From NCBI GenBank assembly GCA_015227615.1, contig JAALGZ010000012.1, positions 62,001 through 126,000 of the forward strand: a DNA stretch of 64,000 nucleotides, written 5' to 3'. Shown here one piece after another: positions 1-11,719 of the stretch (the first letter of the stretch is position 1; every line of letters begins with the position of its first letter). This DNA comes from Labyrinthula sp. Ha (lineage: Eukaryota; Sar; Bigyra; Labyrinthulida; Labyrinthulaceae). The position numbers and the translations under genes are program-made. The notes under the pieces were generated by a model that saw nothing but the letters and a program-made list of their open reading frames with translations, made no database searches and had not been told where the DNA came from.

Positions 1-3000
1 TTACATTTATTTCCGCTAAATCTATATGTTCTATCTCTATTCCCGTTCTGCAGATTCTGACTCAAGTTAATATCTCTAGTTCTTTTCTATGTTATTTTTC
101 TATAGAAACATCTAGAAATAGACAAAATTTGTGATAATCATATTGAATAACGGGATTATGAAAAAAATCTAGATACCTGAACATATCCTTAACGTCTTTC
201 CCGTATTGGAGAAACTTGATCTAGTTAGTCATTTAGAGGAAACAGTATGTCCCATGAAGCAAATATATAGTTTCGAAGACCAAATATCTCTACAACTATT
301 GTCATCAGAGAGCATAAAGTTCTTGAAACTATTAAATGAAAAGAAAAATGTTAACCCAGTTTTATTCATGGAGCCTCATAATCACGCAAAGTGTACATAT
401 CTTTCCAAGACATTGTATGTGATGCAAATTTCCTTGAAAGCTTTAAATTCTAATATGACCTGATCGATGGACATTGACAAAATAAAATTGCTCCGTCTGT
501 GCTACTCAATAATATAAGCTTAGCCCAATTATCTAAGTTTTTTTGCTTTCTGGATGTTATTTGGGTTTTTCTGCCAAGCTAATATAATCCAAACTCTAAA
601 TTTTGAAAATATCAAGAACTCTCAGAACCTGATAAGTCTGTCAAAAATATTATGAAAGCGACTTATATCTTAAAGACTCTAACGAGGCAGTCTAATTATA
701 TTACATCCATAAGCCATGGAATTATTATATCAGCTTGGAATTATACCCTTATTTCATACTGATGATAGAATTAACCGATATTTTTAGGATTACAAAATCT
801 CAATGCAAAAGTAAAGAAAAACTATACGGTTTTCATTTTCTATATTAGACATATAACTTAGCCTTATCTATTATCCCTTCTTATGTTCTTGTATAATCTT
901 AATCATTATTTAAAGCATGCAGAAATCATTCTCTTAATAAAATATAATCTGACATCACAACATTACAGAATTGTTACTTTTATCATAAATAATATAGGTA
1001 AACTATAATTTAAATTCCCAAGAAAGACCTAAGTAACCGGGAAGATGAATGATGCTAACTGATTAGCTAAACTAAATTAATTAATAGATAAATCAGGGTA
1101 TATATTCTCCTTGTAGAATAATTATAATATCTGTCGTAGCGGGGATTTGAATTTCATCTAAAATCACGATATGTAATCAAACTCGGGGTTAGCTCCCTTA
1201 CTTAAAATTTCACAAGGCGAGATATTAATCAAGATTTAGGAAACAGAAAACAGCTGTGAAATAATATTTTTCGAGGAAAACTTCCGCCATACTAAGCCAA
1301 TGAAAATAACCCACTTCAAGCTATTACAGTGGTAAATAAGAAACTTTACGCAAAAGAGGAGCTAACGAATATTGACATACATGTTTGCTTTGAGATATAA
1401 GTTGCCAGGTTGTAACTTGGCTTATTATGGGCCAATTTTTTCATATTATTAATCAAATCTACTGAAGAGTAGCAAGATTTATTTTTGGCAGATCTAGGAC
1501 GGTCAACTAGATTGCACACTTTCTCAAATTAGCCCAAGAAGCTTTCGTTATTGTTATGAGGCAACTCTAAAAAATTATTTCCTTTTTACTATGACCTCGC
1601 AAGCAATTGAAGTTTCTCGAGCATAATTAAGGCTCATACTTTATGTGGGAAGCACAGCTCTGTTAATTTTGGAACAGTGTATTGTTAACCATAGTAAGTA
1701 TTACTCTTCGAATATGCAAGGGACGCCAGAAATGTGCAGCAGATCTCGTTTTCAAAAATGCTGCCAATTATTTCTATTTTTCTCCAAAGCTATGAAAAAC
1801 TTCTGAAATACAAGAATAGTAAAAGAAAGCTAAAACCTATTTAAAGCGTAATACCATTTATGATTCGAAACCTCAATCATCGTATTTGTGTGCAACTGAC
1901 TCATGTACATACCATATATCTTGTTAATCTTTTCAAGCTTTAGTGGAGCGGGATGGTGTAAACAACTGACGTGTAAAATTAGAAACAGGATATATGGAGC
2001 TATTTGATCAAACTCCTCTAAAATGGTAAATTTTTCTTTGTTCTTCGTTACCTCTCTTTCTTATCACCGCTTTCGAGGATTAGCTATTGATAACCCTCTC
2101 GTTAGCAGTGAACACGTCAATTGTTAAGACACTAGAAATAAGAAAATGTATACAAGAATATTTTTAGAGTTTGGGGAATTAATTAAATATTCACTTTCTA
2201 AGGATAATTATGATTCGTTTCTTAATTGAACCTTCCACTGTGTATGTTTGATGAGATAACTAAGCCTTCTCAACTGGGATTCCGGCTAAATATCTCTCTT
2301 GGGAGATAACGGGAGAGAATTCCTCTCAACTACCTAAAAGAGAATACTTCGCATCCAAGGCTTCACCAGAGACACAAATCTGATAAGAGTAAAACTATAG
2401 CTCACAGAGCTTGTGTTGTACATTTTTTCTCAGAAATATTTACTATTTATATCAAAGTTTCTAGAATAGGGTAGCAAAATTTAGCCTAAAATGTTTTTAG
2501 TCGACAAGGGGTGCAATATTAGTACTGTTCAAAGAACTATGTGGTTTAATATATTTGGCACTTAATGCCCTTTATTTTATTAAAAACGAGCTGCATGGTC
2601 TTGGTGTATATCTCTAGGGTAGATGAATGTACCTGTTGTGTTTGAAATAGTCCCTGAATCACCGAAAACAATGGACATTGTTGCAAAGCCATACAAAGAG
2701 GAGAATATTTTAGTGGGACCTTGGATACAACAACAGTAAGTTGTCAGTTACTTACTATATATATATATTGTTTAGGTCCGCCTAGATTCTTTATTTTTAA
2801 ATTTGTAATCACCTGCAATGTAAACCAATAAACAATTCTTAACGGTGACCAACTCTAGAGTTATCACTTAGTTTTTTTTGCCATTAATCCATTTCCAGGA
2901 AATTCATCTGAAATAGACTTTCCTCATAATATTTTGTCTCAAATTATTCTTGAAATAAATAAAATCTATAAAAATAATAATCTGGGCTAAGATTATGCAT

Positions 3001-6000
3001 CTATGGAGCATAATATCCCAAACATCACTCTTTTGCCTTCTGGCATAGATATGTTGTTTTTTTCAACCAATAAAAGCACTTTCTTGTGAATTCTACTTTC
3101 TATTATCTTAAATAAGAATTTAATGTTGATCTTGCTGATATTTTAGGATACAAATTATCCTAGTACCAGAAGACAATACTTGGTTTAACGTCGCACTTGA
3201 ACGCCTAATCAATTGCTTACTTATTTGACGGTAAACTTGCCATTTTTACAACAAAACTAAAATCGCCGTGTACTGCAACTGTTATTAATTGCAGCTAGCA
3301 ATGCAGTACCAGGTTTTAAGTTGATTTGACTTATACAGGTTCTCTACTTAGATGGATTCTCAATTTCTGTTAGTTTTCAATTTTTTCTTTTATAAGAGTT
3401 GTATTTCTCAGTTCTTAGAAAACTTCTTTGGTTTTATGATTAAAGTAAAGAGACAAGCGGATATTAGTGAAACTCCCAAAATGCTAGCAGCGGATTTTAC
3501 AATTAAAAATTAAGAATATTGTGGTACATGCCGTTTACTCAAGCATATAACCCCGTTTACGATTATAATTTTAACGATAGCAAACTCTAATTCCAGTCGG
3601 CAAGGGGTATCTATACGTTCTAATTGATGACATCTTACCTATTACAAGAATAGTAAGGATACTTGGCGTTTAATACTTCAGTGCTTTCGGTTTCAAAGTG
3701 AATCTCATCCAAGTTCGTGTACACAGGGAGGCATAATAAATTACCGGAAGCAATATTGATATGTTATTACTCTACCGTTATTTCCTCTGAAAAATTTGTT
3801 CTCCATGAGATAGAAAGCTCCTTGAACAAATTTCATGATAGATAAGATATACGTTCGAAACATTAATTCTAGCTAAAAACAGCGCCATTACTGCGTAAGA
3901 TGTCAAAACTTTCATATAATTGTCTGAGCGCAATACAACACTTCGAAAGAAATAAGAAAACAGCACATCGCTTATCTACGATGATCGCATATAAAAGTCA
4001 AGTTTTTAAATAAACTTAGTAAAAGTTACATACTCGTAGCAAGGTGAAGGGCTGCATGGAACACAGATGCATAACATTCATTTTATCAAGTGATAATGCT
4101 AATTAGGCTAGGAAGCCAAGGTTAAGAGATTTTCCACACCACTTTAAGATTTTCAAGTTGCTAGTAACTTCTGATATCTAGCACTTTTACTAAACTTCAT
4201 TAATTGTAATTACTTTCAGAAGACCCAATCATTATTTAATTAGTAGCTGCGACTATTCTTATTAAAGGATTCAAAAATGTTTTTTTAATTCAATAGTGAG
4301 GAAGTGTGGTATTTAAATTGCATAAGGTGAGAAAGTCCAATTCAAGAAAAAGATAAAAGCTAGCCTTAAGATGGCAATGAGAATCTAAGATAAACCATAT
4401 TCATATATTCCAACTTCCAAAAACAAGTATCCTAGTATTGTAGACTTAAATGATGTATTTTGCTAAGTGTTTTATCAGTCGTGTGAACTATGGCCTCGTT
4501 ACTTAGGCTGCTTGTGTATGGTGCCAAAAACAACTTAAATCCTATTTTCGCTTCACGATGTTTTCAAGCAACACCTTGTAGCTTAATGTCTAAAATAACA
4601 TGTAAACCAAATTATTATTGATTTATCCTATATTTTTGCAAGGCTAAGGGCACCGTGGTATCGAAGACTCAAAAATTCGCTTCTTTCGCAATTTATAATT
4701 AATAAATTTTTGTTTGGAGATGTCGATCATCTCCGGATTTACTTTTTGGAAATCTTTCTTTGAACCTGCCTTGAATCTGACATATTTACCAAAATCTTAG
4801 GCTTAAATTTTAATTTGCTATAACCAATTCAGATTCTTTGGAGTCAAGAGAACCCCTGCAAAATAAACCCTGTATTTCATTAGCTATTTTCCGAAGGCTA
4901 AGAAATGCTTAATTTGGGCTCAGATATATTGATGCTTAAGAATTTAATTGAAGCAAATAACGTAATCTATCCCTATCCCCGTTTTTTCTGCGCATTCTTA
5001 GAGAGTCGAGGTTTTAAGAACCCGAGATTTATAATAGCAAGTGCCGTTAATGAGACCTTTTCTTGGCAAGGTGCTTCCCTATATCCCACTACTTTTCCAG
5101 TACAGGATCCTAATTTCAATCATAAGATGCCACAATATTTCGACATAGCGCTCAAGACATCGAGTTTTCAAGATCTCAAACACTAAACCAGAGAGAGCTC
5201 GAGTGCAAGAAAATATCCGAAAGATATTAAAGTGAATGAACTGGATCTTTTAGGGCAAAAAAAAACAGGTTTTGATTGAAAATAATTTATGTTTTGGAGT
5301 TATTATTCCGGGTTTTTGAAGTGCTCACTAAATTTTGAGTAGAAATGTGTATACTGGAAGTTCCTGTTACTTCTTGTCTAGTGGGATTTATGCTGGGGCG
5401 ATATGGTGTAGATGTATGAATCTTTGCATTGTTATTGAATTTTAGACGTATCCTAAGAGTTTATAAAGGCTAAGGAGTTGGATCGGAGAGCTATATTATG
5501 TTGGTATGGGATCTTCACCATCTTGAGTGTTGGATGGATATGGGTGGAAAAGAATGACCAAATTTGCACTTTGCAATTGGAAAATAGTTATACTTTTCCT
5601 TTGAATCTAAGGCTTCTTTCCTCTCTTAGCATGGGCTCTAATCAAGCTTGCTACGACCAGTTGTTCTGTATGGAATGACCAATAGTTCCTCTTCGCAATC
5701 AAGAGGGCTGTCCGTCGTGAAAGGTGTCTTGATGCGAGTTAGTATAATACCCAAGTAGAAGTATCTATATTTTTTGCCCCTTCTGGGTTCGGAATTATAC
5801 TAAACACCTGTATATATATATATATATATATATATAAATATTTACCTGAGTAAGTAACATTCTTGATTTCGGTCTTCTTGTTACATTTTGAATCCGAAAA
5901 GGGGGGTCCTTGTACCCCCTTGCCCTAAATCCAACATGGGAACCATACTAGCTTATCACAGCTTAGCTGTTTCCGAAATGTTCCGCCATTACTTTCTGGA

Positions 6001-7896
6001 CTCTGACACAAGTATTTTGAGCTCTACAAACTTTGCAAAGCATCTCTTCGGTTAAGTAGGCCCCAACGCCTGTAATTTTCGAAAGCAGTTTTCATAAAAC
6101 CGCCATCCACAGCCGTTCAATTTCAGTTACTCTTTCAACATTGCTTTCAACGTTCTGTTATCCGTTTCATAGTGTCTGAGCGAGCAAAGCTTTAAACCTT
6201 TATACTTTTAGTTAGAAAATGGGTATTGTAACAGCTAGACTACCTACCTTCACATGTAATGTAAGTCATTTCTATTAACACTTGCTCGAGAACTATAGGC
6301 CCTACATGCAGCTTTTAATTATATTTTCCTGCTGGAGAAAGGAATTTTGTCCTTTTCTATTGCTCACAATCTTTGATATTTTCTAAATTCAGGATAGAAT
6401 AGAACTTAGGGGAATCATTTTGCTAAGGAGCTTAACCCTACCATGATGTATTACCAGCATTGTTGGTACTAAAAAAATATTCAACCTGTGGACTAATGCT
6501 TAAGAAGCGTGGTATTAGCGTTAAGAATTTATGAACTGGAGCACTTTAGTATCAATAACCATGAATTCCCATATTAAGAAACAGAATAAGCTGTAATAGA
6601 ACAAAAGAACGAGGAATTTCTAATTTCACGGACTTCGTGCGCAATCAAGTATACCTGAAGACCTTTCCTATATCAAATAGGGGTCTTCTGGTGATGTTTA
6701 GATAATCTTCTGGATATGTGATGCTGCTTCAGGAATTTGGAACGAGAAATTAGTTGTACAGGTTGGTTTCTTAGATTCTAGGAGCTATGAAGGAGATACT
6801 TGCTTCACGTATTTGGACAAACACTACTGGAGGGGCTATTTTCGCCTGTATTTTATGAGTTGAGTTATTAATCTGCCACAGTCAAACTTCTCATGGTGTT
6901 ACAGATGCATGTCTTTATGTGTTTTCGTGCTCCTTTTTCTGTGTTATTGATCCCAAGTTTTCCCATGGTAAGCCCTATTTTTATGAGTTGTTCTTCTTTC
7001 ACTGCGACCTTGTTCGTCGCTTTATCCACATTTCCTCACTGGTGCGCTATATTTTTTAGAATCTTTCGTTTAGAAAAATTTCTCGTACTGATTCTTTGGA
7101 AATCTGTCGAGGAGAATGATGTAACTAATCTGGGGTTTATTTATCACAGGAGGCTTTATCGTTAAGGCTTAGTTTTGTCTAGATAGTTAAGTATGTTAAT
7201 ACCTTCTTGCAGAGTATCATTGCTGTTTACGTTACCGAACAAACAGTTACTGTGATCTATTGCCTAACATATGAACGACAGCCACTTTAGAAGCACATGA
7301 GCATGGCCAAAGGCTATGCCCGAAGCTTCAGAAACGACTTGTTAATGGCTACTTCTTCAGATAGACTAACTTTCACCTTCTGCTTTGAGTTCTAACGATT
7401 CTCTGTTTTTCCTGGTAAGTAGATTAAAAAACTCGGCAGCTATATCACCAACTTTTACTCAAACCGACTCAAGTAGATTATTCTGTTGACTCACAGTTCC
7501 TGGGATGTCTTTCCAAGATATAGATAGGTCTAAACTCATAACTTAACCCATTGGTTTGTCATTGACTTTTTTCTGAGAAGCCCAAAGTTTTTTTTTAAGA
7601 TTAGACGCACTCTATACACTGCCCTTTGTGAATAGTTTATGGTTTCTTAAGATAAACACTATGTTTTCTTTTGGATGTATCACTAATTCCACCAATCAAT
7701 ACCAATACTGATATAGAGATTCAATTTTGAGAACTCCCATTTCGGGAATAAATAGGGATTACAATAATTTGCTATTACCGGTTAAAATTTAGAATTTACG
7801 AAAAAATGCAACAGAAATATACCGAAAATACAAGACAATAGACTATACACAATTCAAATTAAATTTCAAAGTACAAAAGAAAGAAAAGAAATAAAA
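1..7896. other. gene-poor AT-rich stretch
   Basis: I see no convincing coding region in these 7.9 kb. The short open frames present (for example 4905-5186 and 6893-7165) lack recognisable domains and look like chance frames. Visible structure is limited to a TA microsatellite at 5811-5836, a shorter TA run near 2757-2769, and a G/C hairpin at 5902-5919. Degraded mobile-element sequence is likely by analogy with the other gene deserts here, but I could not identify any. Confidence 0.5.
5811..5836. repeat. (TA)n microsatellite
   Basis: Thirteen uninterrupted TA units are followed by a degenerate TA tail. Similar but shorter TA runs occur near 49729-49755 and 58618-58637. Confidence 0.9.
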
Positions 7897-9054
7897 ATGA
7901 CTATCCAAACATTGATGCATAGCTTCTCTGAGAAAGATGGGAAAGTTATCTCTACGGTCTCCGTCAAAGATATTGATGAACCAGCAGCTTCAAGTCTTAA
8001 GGAAGATGAAGTTTTAGTAAAGATTCTTGCACAACCAGTTAATCCAACTGATATTATTGTATTTAATCCACCTGGAGGATCAATGCAATACAAACAAGGT
8101 AACAAAAGTGTGACACAGGAAATGATCCCACAGGTAACGGCAATGTACAAACCTCTAGTTGGAAAAACTTCTACTTTTGGTTCAGAAGCCTGCGGAAGAG
8201 TTATTGCTACTGGAAGTAACGCAAAGGATCTAGATGGCAAAATTGTTTCTCTTCTTGGTGGCCCTGAAACAATTTTTGGTCAGAAGGTTGTTGCACATAA
8301 ACTGTTTTGTTTCGTACATAATGATGGAGTCGATATTCGACAAGCTGCAGCTTCCCTTGTGAATCCTTTAACAGCTGTATCTCTTGTTGAGCAAGCAAAA
8401 GCTGATGGACACTCTGCTATGGTTCATACTGCAGCTGCCTCAAATCTTGGAAAGATGTTGGTCAAATACTGCAAGCTGGAAAATTTTCCACTTGTATGTG
8501 TAGTTCGTAAAGATTCGCAAGTTAAAGAATTACAAGAGCTTGGTGCAGAATATGCGCTAAATTCCACAAGTCCAGGTTTTCATAAAGAGCTTTTTGAAGC
8601 ACTTATGAAAACAAGAGCAACTTGTTGTTTTGATGCTGTTGGAGGTGGAACTCTTGGAGGAGAGATTCTTAATGAAATGGAAAAAGCGATTATTGCAAAC
8701 ATGAATGAAAAAGAGAGAGCTGCTGCATCAAAGTATGGATCACCTGTGAAAAAGACTTTATATATTTATGGTGGGCTTGATCCCAGTGAAATAAGAACGC
8801 CGAGAACAATTGGTCTTAGTTTCAGTGTAGAAGGTTTTTTATTTGCGACCTGGTTTCTTAGATTAAATCCAGAACAGAGATTAGTAGAGTTCAAAAAAGT
8901 GGCAGACAATTTAACAACTATTTTCAAGAGTGAATTTGGAGTTGAATTAGATTATGATAACTTTGTAAAGCTGGACAACTATAAGAATTGTGTCGAACAG
9001 AAATCAAACAGTAAAGTATTGTTGCTTCCAAATGGTGTAGAAGCACTTAATTAA
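7897..9054 (+). CDS. MDR-superfamily NAD(P)H-dependent reductase (quinone oxidoreductase / enoyl reductase-like)
   Basis: This 385-aa protein resembles zinc-free medium-chain dehydrogenases/reductases, which use NAD(P)H to reduce quinones or enoyl thioesters. An N-terminal GroES-like half contains NPTD and FGSEACGRV (about residues 45-110), where family members carry the 'NP.D' and 'G.E..G.V' signatures. A Rossmann half follows the NPLTA segment (about residues 150-300), with an AAASNLGK turn in place of the classical GxGxxG and a CFDAVGGG strand. I see no structural-zinc cysteine cluster. The start is an ATG after an A-rich leader. The stop overlaps the stop of the convergent Mad3-like gene by 4 bp. 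The exact substrate and the compartment cannot be read from sequence; no clear targeting peptide is visible. Confidence 0.8.
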   Translation: MTIQTLMHSFSEKDGKVISTVSVKDIDEPAASSLKEDEVLVKILAQPVNPTDIIVFNPPGGSMQYKQGNKSVTQEMIPQVTAMYKPLVGKTSTFGSEACGRVIATGSNAKDLDGKIVSLLGGPETIFGQKVVAHKLFCFVHNDGVDIRQAAASLVNPLTAVSLVEQAKADGHSAMVHTAAASNLGKMLVKYCKLENFPLVCVVRKDSQVKELQELGAEYALNSTSPGFHKELFEALMKTRATCCFDAVGGGTLGGEILNEMEKAIIANMNEKERAAASKYGSPVKKTLYIYGGLDPSEIRTPRTIGLSFSVEGFLFATWFLRLNPEQRLVEFKKVADNLTTIFKSEFGVELDYDNFVKLDNYKNCVEQKSNSKVLLLPNGVEALN

Positions 9055-10258
9055 GAATATTTAAATACACCCTCTAAATTTCTGGGCTCAACATAGCTTC
9101 CTTTTAATCTAGGCTTCGGCAGAGTATTCTTATATATAGAAGAAAATTGAACCCTCTTCTGTTTTGTATTACTATTCAAGTTACTGTTTAGGGCAATATG
9201 CCGATGAAAAAGTCTTCTTCGAGGTTTCTTTGGTGATTCGCTATCCGTAAATTTACAAACCATAGTTTCTGGTGAAGAATTCAGGGGGGTCTCATTTTCT
9301 TTGCTCGAACCTTTTTCTGAAATATCAGACAGTTTATCCTTATTCTCAGCACGATAAAGAGCTTTAGAAGCAATAGTATCACTACTAAAAAGTGGAATGG
9401 TGTGCTCTATTCTACACGTCCCACCTATGGTTTCTTCTTCAATAGTAGTAGCACCTCGTGGTACTATGATCTCCCCAAGTGCTCTGTCTCTTCTTTGTCT
9501 TCGCGTTGATTTAATATTTTTTGACATTTTGCTTGAATGAATATTCGAATTTTTCTTTGAGAAAGGACTTTTTAGATCAAGGTTGTTTGTGGGTGAATCT
9601 AATCCAGTATCCTTGGTGAAGGTTTCAATTAGGAACTCCTTCTGTTCCGGAAAACTTTGTATTGTATCGTTAAGCAGGTAAACTGTTTGGTCAAAATCTC
9701 TATTTCTGGGAGTTTTGAAACCGCTTGATAGAGCTTTTTCTTCTTTTTTTCTCTTAATTTGTTGAGATGCCCCTTCTAAGAGATAAAAAGGTCGAGCATT
9801 TTGTTGTTTTGCATACCTTAGAGCTTCTTCAGCTTCACCCAAATCACCAGCACTAAGTTTTACACATATATAGTCACGATGAAACTGACTTAGTTTTTGA
9901 AAAACGTCTTTTTCCTTGCAGAATTTGTAACACATGTCTTCACTATATTCTCTATTTCTTAAACATTCTTTGATAAGCGTGTACGTATCTAGATCGTCCT
10001 TATATTTAGTTCGACTGAGCAAATCTTCCATAGCACGACTTTCTAAGGATTTCATGTAGTTGAAATGATTATATTCTTCTATACTTTCCAGGTAGCTTTT
10101 CCAAATTCTGCTTCGTTTTTGTCTGTCCTCTTTGTATTGTAAAAGAGCGTCCTGAAAAGTAAGAAATAAAAGAAAAAGAAATATATGTATAGAATATTTA
10201 CTTCATATTTCTTTATTATTCTTTCTTTTCTTGATTTTTCTCTTGTGGATAGATACAT
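9051..10258 (-). CDS. Mad3/BubR1-like spindle checkpoint protein (two exons)
   Basis: Exon 1 is 10258-10202 (19 codons). A 50-nt GT...AG intron with a strong pyrimidine tract covers 10201-10152. Exon 2 is 10151-9051. The joined frame gives 385 aa. Residues about 10-150 match the Mad3/Bub1 homology region 1 (TPR-like helices): a 'W..YL' helix, a conserved ERA-like helix, and the AGDLGEAEEALRYAKQQNARP segment corresponding to the 'kAd.vy..Gi..kA.P' stretch of BubR1. A KEN box lies near residues 303-305, which in this family binds Cdc20/APC. No kinase domain follows, so it is Mad3-type rather than Bub1-type. In the mitotic checkpoint complex such proteins restrain anaphase. It shares a 97-bp divergent promoter with SFT2. 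A later ATG at 10055 would discard the first TPR-like helix, so I prefer the spliced start. Confidence 0.7.
10152..10201 (-). other. 50-nt spliceosomal intron in the Mad3-like gene
   Basis: On the minus strand the intron begins GTAAAT and ends with a T-rich run and CAG. Splicing joins the exon-1 frame starting at ATG 10258 exactly in phase 0 to the long downstream frame. The unspliced upstream frame has no ATG before a stop. Confidence 0.7.
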
Positions 10259-10355
10259 TTCTTTTTTATTCTGTTCTCGTCCTTATTCTTAACTTTCTAC
10301 TTGTTAACACAGTTGTGCATTACCATAGACATAGAGAAAAAGAAACACTGCAAAA
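10259..10355. promoter_or_regulatory. 97-bp divergent promoter between the Mad3-like and SFT2 genes
   Basis: Only 97 bp separate the two start codons, so both promoters must lie here or reach into the neighbouring coding regions. The stretch is AT-rich. I do not see a TATA element distinct from the background. Confidence 0.5.
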
Positions 10356-11135
10356 ATGTCAGGTGGAAACAGTTTCGCTGCGTTTGCGGCAACATATCAA
10401 GAAAATGAATCAAATCCTGGTTCTGGCGAAACAAATTCACAGTTTTCATCTTTTTTTATGCAAAAAAATTCTGTAGAAGGCGTTCAACAATCATTTTCGT
10501 CATTTTTTGCAACTGCGCAGAAATCCTCACAAGAATTTCTAGAAAACCCTACCAGAAATAACTTAATCAAGGCTTTTTCAGCACCATTTGGAGAGAATAA
10601 ATCTGAAGATATTGACATTGAGTCTCAACTAGACGCTCCAAACACATCGCCTGATTCGCTGAACAACCTGTCACGCTCTCAAAAGTTCAAGTCATTTGTT
10701 CTGTGCCTTCTTCTATCAGGTTTTTTCTTCTCCATGGCTATATTTTTCTTTCCAACTGTAATAATTATGCCTCAAAAATTTGCATTTTGCTTCACTATGG
10801 GCTCAATTTTATTCATGCTTTCCTTTGCAATTTTCCAAGGACCTTCAGTTTTTGCTCGAAATCTAATATCTAAAGATAGCGCTCCATTTCTAGCTGCCTA
10901 TATCTTTAGCATTTTGGGAACAATTTATTCAACTTTATTTTGGAAGAATTATTTTATTATACTGTTCTGCTCTGGAGCCCAAGTCACCAGTTTGCTGTGG
11001 TATGGAGCTACTTATTTGCCAGGAGGACGAATGGGTCTTCAGCTTATGTTCTCTATGATTAAAAATGTTGTTTCAAAAGGATTAATTCCTTGTTGCAAAA
11101 TGGGTTTTAACGGCTTTAAGAAACTATTTAATTAA
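10356..11135 (+). CDS. SFT2: SFT2-family Golgi/endosome traffic membrane protein
   Basis: A protein of 259 aa. Residues 1-105 are a soluble Ser/Gln/Phe-rich tail with repeated S-F-F/A-A-F patches. Four membrane segments follow at about 112-133, 142-160, 177-195 and 198-217. Family hallmarks are visible: a QGP after TM2, the TM3-TM4 pair, an LLWYGATYLPGG motif after TM4, and a short C-terminal cytosolic helix. SFT2 proteins act in retrograde endosome-to-Golgi vesicle fusion. The N-terminal tail is longer than in yeast Sft2 and resembles the low-complexity tails of some protist and plant homologues. The next gene starts 30 bp after the stop on the same strand. Confidence 0.9.
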   Translation: MSGGNSFAAFAATYQENESNPGSGETNSQFSSFFMQKNSVEGVQQSFSSFFATAQKSSQEFLENPTRNNLIKAFSAPFGENKSEDIDIESQLDAPNTSPDSLNNLSRSQKFKSFVLCLLLSGFFFSMAIFFFPTVIIMPQKFAFCFTMGSILFMLSFAIFQGPSVFARNLISKDSAPFLAAYIFSILGTIYSTLFWKNYFIILFCSGAQVTSLLWYGATYLPGGRMGLQLMFSMIKNVVSKGLIPCCKMGFNGFKKLFN

Positions 11136-11165
11136 CATGTATGTGACCGTTAAATGAAGAAGTAA

Positions 11166-11692
11166 ATGAATCCATACAAAATATTAAGCAAGGAAGAGAT
11201 TGAAAAGTGTAGAGATACGTTTATTCAATTTGATGAAGATGAGAGTGGAACTATAGATATGTGGGAACTAGAAAAAGTGTTTAAGAGTATGGGACAAGAT
11301 TTAAGTGAAGAAGAGCTGATGACTTTCATCTCGCAAGTGGTACTTTCTTCTTGAGGTGATTTATAAATAGGATAATGATAATTCAAACAGCATTGATTTT
11401 GGAGAATTCTTGATTATGATGGCTAAACAGAAACTAGAAAAAGATGAAGGAAGGTTCGAACAGGACTTGAAGGATGCGTGGGCGGCTGTCGGTGGAAACA
11501 AGGACTTAACAGGACATCTTGATACCCAGAAACTTGTACAAATTTTGAATGTAGACTTCGGTTTGAGCATTGATGTCAATAGTCTAGTAAGAAAAGTTGA
11601 TGCTTCAGGCGATGGACAAGTATTTGTTTTTCTTGGAATGACATTAGGTTGACTTTGGCGAGTTTAAGGCGATGTTTTCAACTCAGAACTAA
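11166..11692 (+). CDS. calmodulin/centrin-like EF-hand protein (three exons, two tiny introns)
   Basis: The exons are 11166-11339, 11371-11619 and 11648-11692, giving 155 aa, about the length of calmodulin. Three canonical 12-residue calcium loops are visible: DEDESGTIDMWE in EF1, DNDNSNSIDFGE in EF2 (completed only after splicing) and DASGDGQVDFGE in EF4 (also completed by splicing). The third hand (around GNKDLTGHLD) lacks the acidic spacing and probably does not bind calcium. Splicing of the 31-nt and 28-nt introns restores both loops exactly, which strongly supports the model. Function is calcium sensing; target and location are unknown. Centrin-like, troponin C-like and calmodulin-like origins cannot be separated by eye. 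The stop lies 27 bp from the stop of the convergent membrane-protein gene. Confidence 0.85.
11340..11370 (+). other. 31-nt intron in the EF-hand gene
   Basis: The intron reads GTACTT...AATAG and contains an in-frame TGA. Its removal rebuilds the second EF-hand loop in phase 0. Confidence 0.8.
11620..11647 (+). other. 28-nt intron in the EF-hand gene
   Basis: The intron reads GTATTT...ATTAG. Its removal joins DASGDGQ to VDFGE, giving a complete fourth calcium loop. It is shorter than most spliceosomal introns. Confidence 0.8.
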
Positions 11693-11719
11693 TTTTCTTG
11701 AAAGGAGTTCACATCTCAG

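Noticed and set aside
206-463. 85-aa open frame near the left edge
   Set aside because: No recognisable motif and no supporting neighbour. Probably chance or unrecognised repeat debris.
1130-1210. Possible minus-strand tRNA around a TTCAAATCC string
   Set aside because: Arms do not pair. Chance similarity.
4905-5186. 93-aa open frame
   Set aside because: No domain, isolated in a desert, and no coding-like context.
6893-7165. 90-aa hydrophobic frame
   Set aside because: T-rich DNA alone yields such hydrophobic translations, and no family features are seen.
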